NCBI GenBank assembly: GCA_021811085.1
Contig: JAJZPQ010000007.1
Coordinates: 39,107-103,106, forward strand
Direction: 5' to 3'
DNA: 64,000 bases
Origin: Pseudomonadota bacterium
GTDB lineage: Bacteria; Pseudomonadota; Gammaproteobacteria; Burkholderiales; SG8-39
In this document: in pieces, positions 41,934 through 51,455 of the stretch
Layout of the letters: every line of letters starts with the position of its first letter
Numbering within the stretch: the first letter of the stretch is position 1
Translations under genes and position numbers: made by a program
The notes under the pieces: generated by a model
Databases searched by the model: none
The model's input: the letters and a program-made list of their open reading frames with translations, nothing else
What the model was told of the DNA's origin: nothing

Positions 41934-44159
41934 TCAGGTCGGGATGGTGTAATCCGTTTCGCGGAACAGCTTGAGGCAGGCGTCGGCGACCGCAGTATCG
42001 TAAGCGCTGCCTTTTCCACGCTCGATTTCGGCGAGCGCCGCCGCAATGCCCAAGCCGGGGCGGTAGGGCCGGTGGGAGGCCATTGCTTCGACCACGTCGG
42101 CTACGGCAAGGATGCGCGCTTCGAGCCGGATCTGATCGCCCTTCAGACCTTGCGGATAACCGCTGCCGTCCATGCGTTCGTGATGCTGCAGCGCGACCTC
42201 CGCCACCGGCCAGGGAAATTGAACGTCCTTGAGCACGTCGTAGCTCGCTCGAGCATGACTTTGCACCAATTCGAGTTCGATCGGTGTCAGTCTGCCTGGT
42301 TTGACCAGAATCTCCGCCGGGACGGTGATCTTGCCCACGTCGTGCAGCAGGCCCGCGATGCGCAGGCCCTCCAGCCGGTGGGCGTCGAGGCCGAGCGCGG
42401 CGCCGATGGCCGCGGCGATATCCGCGACCCGCCGTTCGTGGCCGGCGGTATAGGGGTCGCGCATTTCGCTTAGATTGGTTGCGACCTCGACCGTACGCAT
42501 GAACGCGGCTTGCAGTTGGGTCAAGTGCAGTTTGACTTGCTCCTCCGCGCGCCGGCGCTGCACCAGGCTGTACAGGTCCTGGCTGAATAGCCTTATCGTT
42601 TCGACATCGCCATTCCCGTAGGCATCGGCCGCATTGCCCACGCCGACGATCATGCGCACCCGCTCATCCTCGATAACGGGAACGCTGATGAAGCGGCGTA
42701 ATTCTGCGTGTCCTTGCGGCAGGACCTTTATGCCGGCTGCTGTTGCGTAATCATTCACGACTACAGGCTGCTTCAGGCGCACGCAATCGGCCCAGATGCC
42801 GGCGGCGGCGATCGGATAGTGGCGGTCGAATTCCGCCTGAAAATAGTGCGCCAGGGTATCGGTGCTCCATACTGCCAGCTCGACCTGAGTCTGATCTTCG
42901 CTGACGAAATGCAGAAAGCCGATGGCGCTGCCGGTCAGCTGCTGCATCGTATCCAGTCCCTGCCGCAGCAGCGTTTCTACGTCGATCGCCTGCGCCGCCA
43001 CCGACAGCTGCAGCAGGGCCGCAGTGCGCCGCTCCGCGCGCTCGCGCTCGGTCACGTCGCGCGCGTTGATGACGACGCCGGCGATCAGTGGGTCCGCGAG
43101 CGCGTTGCGCGCAACCGATTCGAGCAGGATCCAGGAGCCGTCTTTGCGGCGAAAGCGGAAATGTGTTTTGCGCAAAGCGCCCGGACTGCGAATGAGCTCG
43201 GCGTACCTGTTGGCGGCGCCGGGTGCATCCTCCGGGTGCGTGAGCTCGAGGTAGCTCCTGCCCATTAGCTCATCGGTCTCGTAGCCGCCAAGCTGCCTGA
43301 CCGAGGGGCTGATATAGGTAATCAGACCGTTCGCATCGACGACGGCTACGAGATCCGACGCGTGTTCGAGCAGGGCGCGGAAGTGCTTCTCGCTTCTGGC
43401 GAGGGCTTCCTGCACGCGATTGCGTTCGGTGATGTCCTGGATCACGTGCACCGAAAAAGGGGCTTTGCCGGGGACGCCTTTGACGGAGAATGCGCGCGAT
43501 GCATAAGTAGTACCGTCCGGGCAATCGATGCGCTCCTCCACCATGCCGCCGGTCGCCGTGACGCTGCGGCAACCCGGCAGCGGTCCTGCGCGCTTCGGAA
43601 ACACTTCCCAGTAGCGCTTGCCGGCCACCTGCGCGACCGGCAGGCCGCCGAGCGCGGCGTAAGCGACATTGGCGCGAACGATGCGGAATTCGGCATCGTG
43701 GATGAAAATCGCGTCCTGCACCGCGTCGAACGCAGTTCTCCATTCGAACTGAGCCTGCTTCAGGTCGCGCCGCGCGGCGGCGTCGATGAGCTCGCGCTTG
43801 ACCACGGGCCCGAGACGGTCAAGCCGGTCTTTCATGAGGAAATCGGTGGCGCCCGCGCGCATCGCTTCGACCAGCGTTTCTTCGCTAGCTTTGTTGGAGA
43901 GCAGAATGAAGGGCAAGTCGAGTCCGCTTTCCTTTGCGATTGCCAGCGCTTCAAGTCCGCCGAACCCCGGAATCATGTAATCCGAGACGATGATGTCCCA
44001 CGTGCGGTCCGCCAGCGCCGCGCGCATTGCAGCAGCGGAGTCGACGCGTGCTGGCTCCGGCGCGTAGCCGCCGCGGCGCAGTTCGCGCAGCAGCAGGCGT
44101 GCGTCATCCTCGGAATCCTCGACAATCAGAACCTTGAGAGGTGTGGCCGTTTCTGTCAT
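41934..44159 (-). CDS. Response regulator with PAS, GAF and HD-GYP c-di-GMP phosphodiesterase domains
   Basis: A 741-residue signalling protein. Domains in order: receiver (about 8-125, phospho-acceptor Asp60 in IIVSDYMIPG), PAS (about 140-250), PAS (about 260-375), GAF (about 385-530) and HD-GYP (about 560-735). The HD-GYP motifs are intact: HERRVADIA, LLHDVGK, and HHERMDGSGYPQGL. The expected reaction is hydrolysis of cyclic di-GMP to GMP. It lies downstream of a single-domain receiver and a histidine kinase on the same strand (gaps 25 and 11 bp), so all three form one signalling operon. AGGAGCGATCCC precedes the ATG. Confidence 0.94.
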   Translation of the reverse strand: MTETATPLKVLIVEDSEDDARLLLRELRRGGYAPEPARVDSAAAMRAALADRTWDIIVSDYMIPGFGGLEALAIAKESGLDLPFILLSNKASEETLVEAMRAGATDFLMKDRLDRLGPVVKRELIDAAARRDLKQAQFEWRTAFDAVQDAIFIHDAEFRIVRANVAYAALGGLPVAQVAGKRYWEVFPKRAGPLPGCRSVTATGGMVEERIDCPDGTTYASRAFSVKGVPGKAPFSVHVIQDITERNRVQEALARSEKHFRALLEHASDLVAVVDANGLITYISPSVRQLGGYETDELMGRSYLELTHPEDAPGAANRYAELIRSPGALRKTHFRFRRKDGSWILLESVARNALADPLIAGVVINARDVTERERAERRTAALLQLSVAAQAIDVETLLRQGLDTMQQLTGSAIGFLHFVSEDQTQVELAVWSTDTLAHYFQAEFDRHYPIAAAGIWADCVRLKQPVVVNDYATAAGIKVLPQGHAELRRFISVPVIEDERVRMIVGVGNAADAYGNGDVETIRLFSQDLYSLVQRRRAEEQVKLHLTQLQAAFMRTVEVATNLSEMRDPYTAGHERRVADIAAAIGAALGLDAHRLEGLRIAGLLHDVGKITVPAEILVKPGRLTPIELELVQSHARASYDVLKDVQFPWPVAEVALQHHERMDGSGYPQGLKGDQIRLEARILAVADVVEAMASHRPYRPGLGIAAALAEIERGKGSAYDTAVADACLKLFRETDYTIPT

Positions 44160-44184
44160 GGGATCGCTCCTTTGACCAGTGGCG

Positions 44185-44607
44185 CTAGCAGGAGACCGGA
44201 GGCGCCTCGTTCAAAACCAGCCAGTACAGCCCGAGCGTGCGCGCGGCCTCGACGAACTGGTCGAAATCGACCGGTTTGCGGATATAGCTGTTGCAGCCGC
44301 CCTTGTATCCGGCGATGAGGTCGGCATCCTCGTTGGAAGACGTCAGAATGACCACGGGGACGAACTGAGTGCGCGCGGTTGCACGCACCTGCCGCAGCAC
44401 CTCCAGTCCGCTGATTTTTGGCAGCTTGAGGTCGAGCAGGATGACCGCCGGTAGCTGCTTGCTGGAATCGAGCAGGTAATCCATTGCCTCCTGCCCGTCG
44501 CGCGCGACCACAATCGGGTTGGCAATGTTGTGTTTTTTCAGTGCGCGCAGCGTGAGCTTTTCGTCGTCCGCGTTGTCCTCGACCAGCAGGATCAGTCCGG
44601 CAGTCAT
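44185..44607 (-). CDS. Single-domain response regulator (Rcp1-like)
   Basis: A 140-residue receiver protein without an output domain. The acidic pocket is EDNADDE, the phospho-acceptor is Asp59 in VILLDLKLPK, the conserved Thr/Ser is in VILTSS and the Lys in IRKPVDFDQF. Rcp1-type proteins carry phosphate between a bacteriophytochrome-like or PAS kinase and another partner. An AGGAGG five bases upstream supports ATG 44607 over an earlier ATG at 44622 lying inside the kinase gene. It is placed between the kinase and the HD-GYP regulator and likely shuttles phosphate or tunes the kinase. Confidence 0.93.
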   Translation of the reverse strand: MTAGLILLVEDNADDEKLTLRALKKHNIANPIVVARDGQEAMDYLLDSSKQLPAVILLDLKLPKISGLEVLRQVRATARTQFVPVVILTSSNEDADLIAGYKGGCNSYIRKPVDFDQFVEAARTLGLYWLVLNEAPPVSC

Positions 44608-44618
44608 TGGGGCCTCCG

Positions 44619-47501
44619 TCAAATGTGCTGCGCCGCAGTGGCGGCCGCGACCGTCGACTCCGGTTCAAGCGTGAAATAGAACGTCGCGCCCTGCTCCACG
44701 GCAGCTTCGGCCCAGACCCGGCCGCCGTGGCGCTGCACGATGCGCCTGACCGTGGCCAAGCCGATTCCGGTTCCGGGAAAATCCGCGGCGAGATGCAGGC
44801 GCTGGAAAGGGGCAAACAGCGTCGCGACATAGGTCATGTCGAAGCCGGCGCCGTCGTCGCGCACGAAATAGACCGGCTTGCCGTCTTTCTGCAGCGCGCC
44901 GAGTTCGATGCGCGCGTGCGCGTGCCTGCCCGTGAATTTCCAGGCATTGCCCAGCAGGTTCTCGAGCAGCACCGTGAGCAGCCGTCTGTCTCCGTGCGCC
45001 TCGAGCCGTGGAGGAATGTCGAAGATCACGTTGCGCCCCGGATCGCTGGCTTTGAGGTCCTCGGCCACGGACCGGGCAAGCGCGCTCAGATCGACCGGTT
45101 CTGCGTACATGTCCGAGCGCGACAAACGCGAGAGTTTCAGCAGATCGTCGATCAGCTCTCCCATGCGCTGTGCCGCGCTGCGCACGCGGTGCAGCGCGTC
45201 CTTGCCTTCATCATCGATTTTCGCCGAATAGTCCTCCTCCAGCATGCGCGCGAATCCGTCGATGCTGCGTAGCGGCGCGCGTAAGTCGTGCGACACCGAA
45301 TAGGAGAACGATTCGAGATCCTTGTTTGCGGCATCGAGTTCCGCAGTGCGGCGTTGAATCTCGGCCTCGGTCTTCTTGCGCTCGGTGACGTTGCGGAAAT
45401 AGCCGATCAATCCATCGGGCTGGCCGTCTTCGCCCAGTCTGGGGACGTAGGTGCCCTCGAACCACTGCAAATCTCCGCTGCGGTCGCGCAGGAACGTCTG
45501 CACCTGCACCGGCTTGGCGTCCTTGAGCACCCGGCGCTTGACCGCTTCAAGCTTGCCCGCATCTTCCGCTGACAGAAAATCGCGATCGGTCTTGCCGAGC
45601 ATGTCCGCTTCGGTCAGGCCGAGTTGCGGATTCATGACGTAGACATAGCGCAGTTCCTTGTCCTGCACGATGAGGTGGTCGGGAGAATTGGAGGCAATCG
45701 CTCGAAAGCGCGCTTCGCTTTCCCTTAGCTCGGCCGTGCGTTCGCGCACGTGCGCCTCGAGTATGGCGTTGCGCTCCTGCATTTCGGCCTGCCGCTGGGT
45801 GCGCAGCGTCGCGAGCGCAAGCATCAGCAATGCGAGGGCCGCAGAACCGAAAAGCGCCGCATAGACGGCCATTTCCGCCCGCCACGAAGCCAGCGCTGCG
45901 TCGATGCTGTTGCCGTACAGCAGCAGTACATCGTACCGCGGCAGTCTGCGGAAGACGTAGAACCGGTCGACGCCGTCGGTCCTGGAGCGTGTCCGGTAGG
46001 CACCCTGCTCGACGGTGTGCGGATACTGGAATAGCGGCGCGTCGGCAGGAATCGCCAGCGCGTTCGGCTCGATACGCGGCGCGCGCGCCAGAAACTGGCC
46101 GTCGCCGCGGACCAGCGCGACCACCGTCCCCGGTTCGGCTGCGCTCCGGTTCCAGAAATCGCTGAAATAATTCTCGTAGATGGTGACGATGACCGCGCCG
46201 TCGAAGGCGCCGCTCGCGCTCTCGCGCCGGCGCGCCGTACTGAAATTCCATCCTTTTATGACACGGCCCTGGACCAGCTGCCCGATAGTGGTGCCGCGGT
46301 CGCGCGCGCGCAGCGCATTGAAATAGTCGCGGTCGGCGACACTGAGCGGCGACGCAGGCAGCGGCTCGCTCGCATTGCGGATTCGGCCGGAGCCGTCGGC
46401 GAGCCAGATCGCCTGCGCCTGCGGGAAGTCGACGGTAATTTGCTTCAAGTAGCCGCGGATGCCGTTCGATTGTTCGATCTCGTCCCACGACATCGCCCTC
46501 AGGTGCTCGCTTACGCGCTCGGCAATGAGTTCGTGGGTCTGGAATACATTGCGCGCGTGGCGGTAGAAGATTTCCGCAGACCTTTGCGCGTCGACCTGGG
46601 TCTCGCGCATGGTCTGCTGGTAGCCCTGCCAGGCGACGGCGCAGAATATGAGCAGCGGCACGAGCACGGCAGCCGATGCCAGCGGCCAAAACGCGCGCGG
46701 CGCCGGGCGGTAAGGGGGCGCGTCGGGCGCGGGCGCCTGCTGCGGGTGCCGGAATGCGAACTCGACCAGCACGCTGTAGATCATCCAGAAACCGAACAGC
46801 TTGAAAATATGGCCGAGCAGGTTGGCCGGCCCGAAAACGCTCGCGTACTGGGTAAAGCAGAGCTCCGCACCGACGGTGAACGCATTGGCGAGCAGGATGC
46901 CGGCGACGATGCGCGGATCGAGCGCGGCGCGGCGCTGCCACAGCTGCGCCATGGCGCCGAACAGGATCGCGATAATCAGATATTCGCTGTAGATCTTGAA
47001 CGGCGTCAGGCCTTTGCCTTCGACGAAGCAATCCGGGAAATTCCCGCTCATGATGAGACTGAATAAGGCGATTGCAACCGCAGCGGGCAGCGCGAAGCTC
47101 AGGCTGCGGTGCAGCGGGCGCGCAATGACCAGTGGTGCCGCGAGCAGCAGCAGCGCTTCGCTATAGCGGGCCGCGATCCAAAGCTGAGTCGGCTCGTTGG
47201 ACGTGGTAACCGACGGCAGGATATTCATGCCGCGGTAGGCGAGCGTGTGTACCAGATCGAGCGCGCCGACCCAGAAATAGCCGCAACCAAGAAGCAGCAG
47301 GTAGTGGTTGCGCGACGCCGGAAACGTATGCCAGGTGACGACAAAAGCGGCCATCGCAACCAGCACGGTCAGCAGTTCGAGCAGCGTGTGAAACAGCAGG
47401 TAGCTGTAGAAGCTCGTCGCAATCAGCACAAGCGCCAACATCGCGGGCACGTGCCACCGGCCGCTGATCGCGCCACGGATACCTTGCGCTTGCGCATTCA
47501 T
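44619..47501 (-). CDS. Membrane sensor histidine kinase (MASE3, Cache, PAS, HisKA, HATPase)
   Basis: A 960-residue kinase from ATG 47501. The first 250 residues hold seven to eight membrane segments (HTLLELLTVLVAMAAFVVTW, YLLLLGCGYFWVGALDLVHT) typical of a MASE3-type sensor. A further membrane helix and a Cache-like periplasmic domain (IWLADGSGRIRNASEPL, SVADRDYFNALRA) follow, then a helix, a PAS domain with the NVTERKKTEAEI linker, the HisKA box SVSHDLRAPLRSID with His738, and the ATPase boxes NLLGNAWKF, VRDDGAGFDM and GTGIGLATVRRIVQRHGG. It likely phosphorylates the next two regulators. A 23-codon upstream extension to 47570 is not membrane-protein-like and is rejected. Confidence 0.93.
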   Translation of the reverse strand: MNAQAQGIRGAISGRWHVPAMLALVLIATSFYSYLLFHTLLELLTVLVAMAAFVVTWHTFPASRNHYLLLLGCGYFWVGALDLVHTLAYRGMNILPSVTTSNEPTQLWIAARYSEALLLLAAPLVIARPLHRSLSFALPAAVAIALFSLIMSGNFPDCFVEGKGLTPFKIYSEYLIIAILFGAMAQLWQRRAALDPRIVAGILLANAFTVGAELCFTQYASVFGPANLLGHIFKLFGFWMIYSVLVEFAFRHPQQAPAPDAPPYRPAPRAFWPLASAAVLVPLLIFCAVAWQGYQQTMRETQVDAQRSAEIFYRHARNVFQTHELIAERVSEHLRAMSWDEIEQSNGIRGYLKQITVDFPQAQAIWLADGSGRIRNASEPLPASPLSVADRDYFNALRARDRGTTIGQLVQGRVIKGWNFSTARRRESASGAFDGAVIVTIYENYFSDFWNRSAAEPGTVVALVRGDGQFLARAPRIEPNALAIPADAPLFQYPHTVEQGAYRTRSRTDGVDRFYVFRRLPRYDVLLLYGNSIDAALASWRAEMAVYAALFGSAALALLMLALATLRTQRQAEMQERNAILEAHVRERTAELRESEARFRAIASNSPDHLIVQDKELRYVYVMNPQLGLTEADMLGKTDRDFLSAEDAGKLEAVKRRVLKDAKPVQVQTFLRDRSGDLQWFEGTYVPRLGEDGQPDGLIGYFRNVTERKKTEAEIQRRTAELDAANKDLESFSYSVSHDLRAPLRSIDGFARMLEEDYSAKIDDEGKDALHRVRSAAQRMGELIDDLLKLSRLSRSDMYAEPVDLSALARSVAEDLKASDPGRNVIFDIPPRLEAHGDRRLLTVLLENLLGNAWKFTGRHAHARIELGALQKDGKPVYFVRDDGAGFDMTYVATLFAPFQRLHLAADFPGTGIGLATVRRIVQRHGGRVWAEAAVEQGATFYFTLEPESTVAAATAAQHI

Positions 47502-47632
47502 GCAGCCTGATTGGAGCACGGCCGGGCGCGGCGGCAGTTGACAAAACGCAAATCGCAGGCCGCGTGCCAAAGCCCGCAGTAGCGCTGCCGTTGCAGCCTT
47601 TAGTGTGCTGGGCTAGGCGGCGTGCCGCGCCT

Positions 47633-49642
47633 TCACCGTGCGCCCGGCGGTGCCTTGAGCCGCCACACCTGGGGCTGCGCCGGCCAGCTGCCGCGTTCGA
47701 GCATGTGCGCGCTCTCGAACACGAGATAGCTCTCGCGCCCGTAGTGCGGCAGAGGCCGCGCCAGTGCGGCGAGCGATTGCGCGTCGCGCGCCGACACCAG
47801 CACCGCGACGCGCCCGTCGCGGGTGCGCGCGGTCCATACCTGCGCGCTGCCGTGCGCAGGCGCAAGCGTTGCCGGCCGCGGAGCAAGTTTTTCGCGCGCG
47901 AGCCAGGCGTCGATGTCGGCGTGCAAGCCGACGATCAGCAATGCGGAGGGGTTGGCAGTGGAAGCGCCTGCGCGCTCGAGCAACCGCGAGGCGAGCTCGT
48001 GCGCGGCTGCCTGCACGGCGGCATCGGCACCCGGAGTGATCAGTGCGGGACGCTCGCTCAGCATGGCGTCGCGCAGAATCGGCGGCGCTTCGTTCGCGGC
48101 GAGCCGGCGCCACAGGCGCAGTTGCGGATCGAGCGCAATTTCCAGCGGCTCGGCCGGCACGTCGAGCACCACCGTCGCGCGTTCCTGCGTAAGCGCGACG
48201 CGCCGCGTGAATTCGCCAGTCGCGCTGCGCACGGCTAGCGGCACGGAAAGCGCATAAGCCGGAGTTCCCTGATCCAGCGTCACACTCAGCTGCCAGCCAC
48301 CTGCTGATTTTTCCGCTTTGGCATCGACGATGCGCAAGTCAGGCGCGCCGCTGCGCTGCAGCCATTGCGCGAAGAAAGCGCCGAGGTCTTTGCCCGAGGT
48401 GTGTTCGAAGGCCTTGCGCAAGTCGTCCCAGGACGCGATGCGAAAGCGGTACTGCGTCCAGAATTCGCGCAGGGCGGCATCGAACGCATCCTTTCCGATC
48501 ACATCGCGCAGCATGAAGAACAGCATGGCCGACTTGTTGTAGCCGACGATTTGCGATGCGCCGTGAGTGCGCGAGGTGAAGCGTGCCAGAGGCGCGTCTT
48601 CGCCGGGCGGCAGGGCGGCATAGTCGCGCAGCCACGCCAGGCGCGTGGCTGCGGCGGCCTGCGGGCCCTCGCGCTCGCGGTAGGCGTAATCGGCCATGAA
48701 GGTGGTGAGGCCTTCGGACCAGTTACCCTGCGCATAGTCCGGGTAGACGCCGTTGCCCCACCAGTTGTGCAGCACTTCGTGGCCGAGCGAAGTCGCGCGG
48801 ATGAAGGGCAGGCGCAGCACGTCGATGCCGAGGTAAGTGAGCGCGGGCATGCCGAAGCCGGTGGGCGTGGGACTGGACACGACGCTGAATTCGGTGAAGG
48901 GATAAGGGCCGATCCAGCGCTCATACAGATTCAGATAGCCCGCGACGGCATCGAGGTAACCCGAGGCGAGATCCGCAATCGCGGGATGAAAATAAGTGCG
49001 CAGCCGCAGCTTGGTGCCGGCCGCGGTACGCAGGCGCCGCTCCTCGATGCGGTAGGGGCCGGCCATGAGCGAAATGCCCTCGGCCGGCTGGCGAAATTCG
49101 AAGCTTGCGCGATAGCGTCCGTGTTCCAGGCGCTCCTGCACCAGCTGCCCCGGCACCAGGCCGCGCTGGTCCGCAGGCAGGTCGAGTTCCAGCCGATAGC
49201 GTTCGAGCGCGCCGTCCACCGCGGGATACCAGCCCGAGCCGGACGGAAGAAACGTGCCTTCCTTGCCGCTCGCGGGCTCGGCGTAAGTGAGCGTGTCGCG
49301 ATGATCCAGGCTGGGATCGAGGGGCGCGAGCTTGCCGCTCCAGGCGAGGTCGATGCGCCGCGCCGCAGGCAGGCGCAGATGCTGCATGCCATCGACGAGC
49401 TTGGGCGCGATGTCGATGCGGCGGGCGTCCACGGCGAGCGAGGCAATGCGAAAACGCGAGGACAAGACCAGGGTTGCGGCGCGCGCCGTATCGAAGCGGA
49501 TGCGGTCGCGCCCCTGAAGTTCCTGCGTATCCGGTTCTATGCGCACGCTGATCCGGTGCGCTGCGGGTGCGGCGGCGAGCGCGGCCGAAGCGAGGCCAAG
49601 CGCGCATACGACTGCGGCGAATCGCGCGGCCGTGCGGGTCAT
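47633..49642 (-). CDS. M1-family metallopeptidase (secreted)
   Basis: A 669-residue protein with a signal peptide (RFAAVVCALGLASAALAAAP). The zinc site is HEVLHNWWGN (His288, Glu289, His292) with the third ligand Glu310 in WSEGLTTF, a spacing one residue shorter than the classical aminopeptidase N pattern. The usual GAMEN substrate loop is replaced by GFGMPALTYLG. These variations place it in a subgroup of periplasmic M1-like peptidases whose substrates are unknown. The C-terminal part is a helical/beta region without catalytic motifs. Its ATG overlaps the stop of the ChaN-PDZ gene (ATGA), so the two are co-translated. Confidence 0.9.
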   Translation of the reverse strand: MTRTAARFAAVVCALGLASAALAAAPAAHRISVRIEPDTQELQGRDRIRFDTARAATLVLSSRFRIASLAVDARRIDIAPKLVDGMQHLRLPAARRIDLAWSGKLAPLDPSLDHRDTLTYAEPASGKEGTFLPSGSGWYPAVDGALERYRLELDLPADQRGLVPGQLVQERLEHGRYRASFEFRQPAEGISLMAGPYRIEERRLRTAAGTKLRLRTYFHPAIADLASGYLDAVAGYLNLYERWIGPYPFTEFSVVSSPTPTGFGMPALTYLGIDVLRLPFIRATSLGHEVLHNWWGNGVYPDYAQGNWSEGLTTFMADYAYREREGPQAAAATRLAWLRDYAALPPGEDAPLARFTSRTHGASQIVGYNKSAMLFFMLRDVIGKDAFDAALREFWTQYRFRIASWDDLRKAFEHTSGKDLGAFFAQWLQRSGAPDLRIVDAKAEKSAGGWQLSVTLDQGTPAYALSVPLAVRSATGEFTRRVALTQERATVVLDVPAEPLEIALDPQLRLWRRLAANEAPPILRDAMLSERPALITPGADAAVQAAAHELASRLLERAGASTANPSALLIVGLHADIDAWLAREKLAPRPATLAPAHGSAQVWTARTRDGRVAVLVSARDAQSLAALARPLPHYGRESYLVFESAHMLERGSWPAQPQVWRLKAPPGAR

Positions 49643-50826
49643 TTGGCGGGGGGGAATTTGGCCGTCAACTCGATCGGCGCGCCCTGGCGCGTTGCCTTGA
49701 GCGGCAGCCAGGTGCCCGGCGCCATGCGCACCACGATCGCCCGCAGGTCGCCCGTGGTCTTGACCGCGCTGCCCGCCGCGTGGGTGAGCACGTCTTCGGC
49801 CTGCAAGCCGCTCGCAGCGGCGATGCTGCCCGGGTTCACGGCCACGACGCGGATGCCGGCGGGGACGGCTTCGATCTGTATGCCCAGCAGCGGCGGCGCA
49901 GGCGCGGCCGGCTCGGCGGGCTCAGGCGGCAGGCCGAACACCGCGGTTGCGAGGTCCGCGGAAAAATCGCCGCAATCGCTGTCCGCGCTCCAGGGCAGCA
50001 GCGAGGCCACCCGCTTGACGCCCAGACTCGCGAGCTGGGACGGCACGCCGTAGCCGTGCGCGATATGCTGGCTGCCCATGATGCCGACCACCAGCGCATC
50101 CGGATTGCGCGCGGCGGCATCCGCGAGCGCCTGCGCCATGGCGCGATCCCACACCTGCTGCGCCTGGACGAAGTGCCGAAATTCCGGATCGCTGCGCGCC
50201 GGAGGGGAGGACTTGTTCTCCGGGTGCTGCTTGTAGCTTTCAAACAGGCGCGCAAGGTAGGCTTCGCTCGCAGCCGCCGGCTCGGACACGCCTTCGCGCT
50301 GGTCCTGCGGCACGGCCGCGAGGCCTTTGGCGCCGACCAAGCGGGTGAAACTGTGCTCGACGTTGAGCGCCACCATAGGCACGCGGTTCATGCGCGCGAA
50401 ATGAAACAAGGGCAGATAGAACGCCGCATCGTAGCCCCACACCTGCGGCCAGTCGACGGCCTTGAGAAAATCCGCCTCGCTCAACTCGCCGGCGACCCAA
50501 CGCTCCAGCACCGGCTGCACGCGGCGCGGAAACATCTCGAAGCCGAGCACGAGTTTCGGGTGCAGCGCAGCCAGCGCGGCCACGGTCTGCAGCTCCCAGC
50601 GATGGTGATCGGGGTCATCGTGGGTTTCGCCCAGCAGCGCGACTTGCGCGCCGGCCGCGCGCGCGAGAATTTCCGGCGCGGCGATGCGCGCGCCGCCGGG
50701 GACGGTCCATGCCGCTGCGGGAGCGCAGGGTTCATGCGCACATGCGCTCGGTGCGAAGCTCGCTCCGAGGATTGCGGCTGCGGCGAGTACCAAGCTCCGC
50801 GCGCATGCCGAGTTGAATTTGTACAT
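49639..50826 (-). CDS. ChaN-family haem-binding-type protein with C-terminal PDZ domain
   Basis: A 395-residue secreted protein with a signal peptide (LVLAAAAILGASFAPSACA). The main part is a ChaN/DUF399 domain: VALLGETHDDPDHHRWELQTV, KLVLGFEMFPRRVQPVLERW, VVGIMGSQHIAHGYGVPSQL. In Campylobacter ChaN binds haem as a lipoprotein. The last 100 residues form a PDZ-like domain (GIQIEAVPAGIRVVAVNPGSIAAASGLQAEDVLTHA). The cysteine at the cleavage region (SACAHEP) could be a lipoprotein site, but the lipobox is poor. I choose ATG 50826; a longer frame to 50937 covers the divergent promoter. It overlaps the M1 peptidase gene by four bases. Confidence 0.88.
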   Translation of the reverse strand: MYKFNSACARSLVLAAAAILGASFAPSACAHEPCAPAAAWTVPGGARIAAPEILARAAGAQVALLGETHDDPDHHRWELQTVAALAALHPKLVLGFEMFPRRVQPVLERWVAGELSEADFLKAVDWPQVWGYDAAFYLPLFHFARMNRVPMVALNVEHSFTRLVGAKGLAAVPQDQREGVSEPAAASEAYLARLFESYKQHPENKSSPPARSDPEFRHFVQAQQVWDRAMAQALADAAARNPDALVVGIMGSQHIAHGYGVPSQLASLGVKRVASLLPWSADSDCGDFSADLATAVFGLPPEPAEPAAPAPPLLGIQIEAVPAGIRVVAVNPGSIAAASGLQAEDVLTHAAGSAVKTTGDLRAIVVRMAPGTWLPLKATRQGAPIELTAKFPPAK

Positions 50827-50874
50827 GGGAAGATTGTACCGGAGTTCAATCCTGCCGCGAATCGGTGAATCTCT

Positions 50875-50880
50875 TATAAT
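50875..50880 (+). promoter_or_regulatory. Perfect -10 box (TATAAT) of the ferritin-like gene
   Basis: TATAAT lies 44 bp before the ATG at 50925. The matching -35 region (CTGCCG at 17-bp spacing) is poor, so activation by another factor is likely. It faces away from the ChaN-PDZ gene. Confidence 0.5.
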
Positions 50881-50924
50881 GCGGCGGCAGCTTCGGACGA
50901 TGGCGATCGCACGGAAGGAAACAT

Positions 50925-51425
50925 ATGGATTTTGCATTGCCCGAGTTTTTGGCCCACGCAGTGGCCCTGGAGCAGGAGGCCGCCGAACGCTACCTGGAAC
51001 TTGCGGACATGATGGAGGCGCACCGCAACGACGCGGTTTCGTCGGTGTTCCGCAGCATGACCCGGTTTTCTAAGATGCATTGCGACTCGATCAAGCTCAG
51101 GATCGGCTCCATCGAACTGCCAAAACTCAAGTCCTGGGAATACCGCTGGAGTTCGCCGCCGGAAGTGGGCGGGGAAGAGGGATTCGATTACATGATCGAG
51201 CCCTACAACGCGCTGAAATACGCGCACGCCAACGAAGTCCGGGCGATGCAGTTCTATCGCTGGGCCGCCGAAGGCTCAAGCGATGCGGAGGTGCGGCGCC
51301 TCGCATTGGAGTTCGCGAGCGAGGAGGCGGAGCACGTCGCCGCCCTGGACAAATGGATTGCACTGACGCCGCGCCCTTCCACGACCTGGCAGGACGATCC
51401 AGATACGCTGCCGCCCGTTGTTTGA
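50925..51425 (+). CDS. Ferritin-like / rubrerythrin-family diiron protein
   Basis: A 166-residue helical protein. Iron-ligand candidates appear as EQEAAERYLELADMMEAH in helix 1, FSKMHCDSIKLR in helix 2, EVRAMQFYRWAAEG in helix 3 and EFASEEAEHVAALDKWI in helix 4, matching the Ex6Y/ExxH layout of the ferritin-like superfamily. No rubredoxin domain is present. Such proteins store or sense iron or reduce peroxide in the cytoplasm. AAGGAAACAT precedes the ATG. It is divergent from the haem-binding-type ChaN gene, so a shared iron theme is possible. Confidence 0.85.
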   Translation: MDFALPEFLAHAVALEQEAAERYLELADMMEAHRNDAVSSVFRSMTRFSKMHCDSIKLRIGSIELPKLKSWEYRWSSPPEVGGEEGFDYMIEPYNALKYAHANEVRAMQFYRWAAEGSSDAEVRRLALEFASEEAEHVAALDKWIALTPRPSTTWQDDPDTLPPVV

Positions 51426-51455
51426 ACTTGCGCGCAGCATGTTTCGCGGCGCCGG

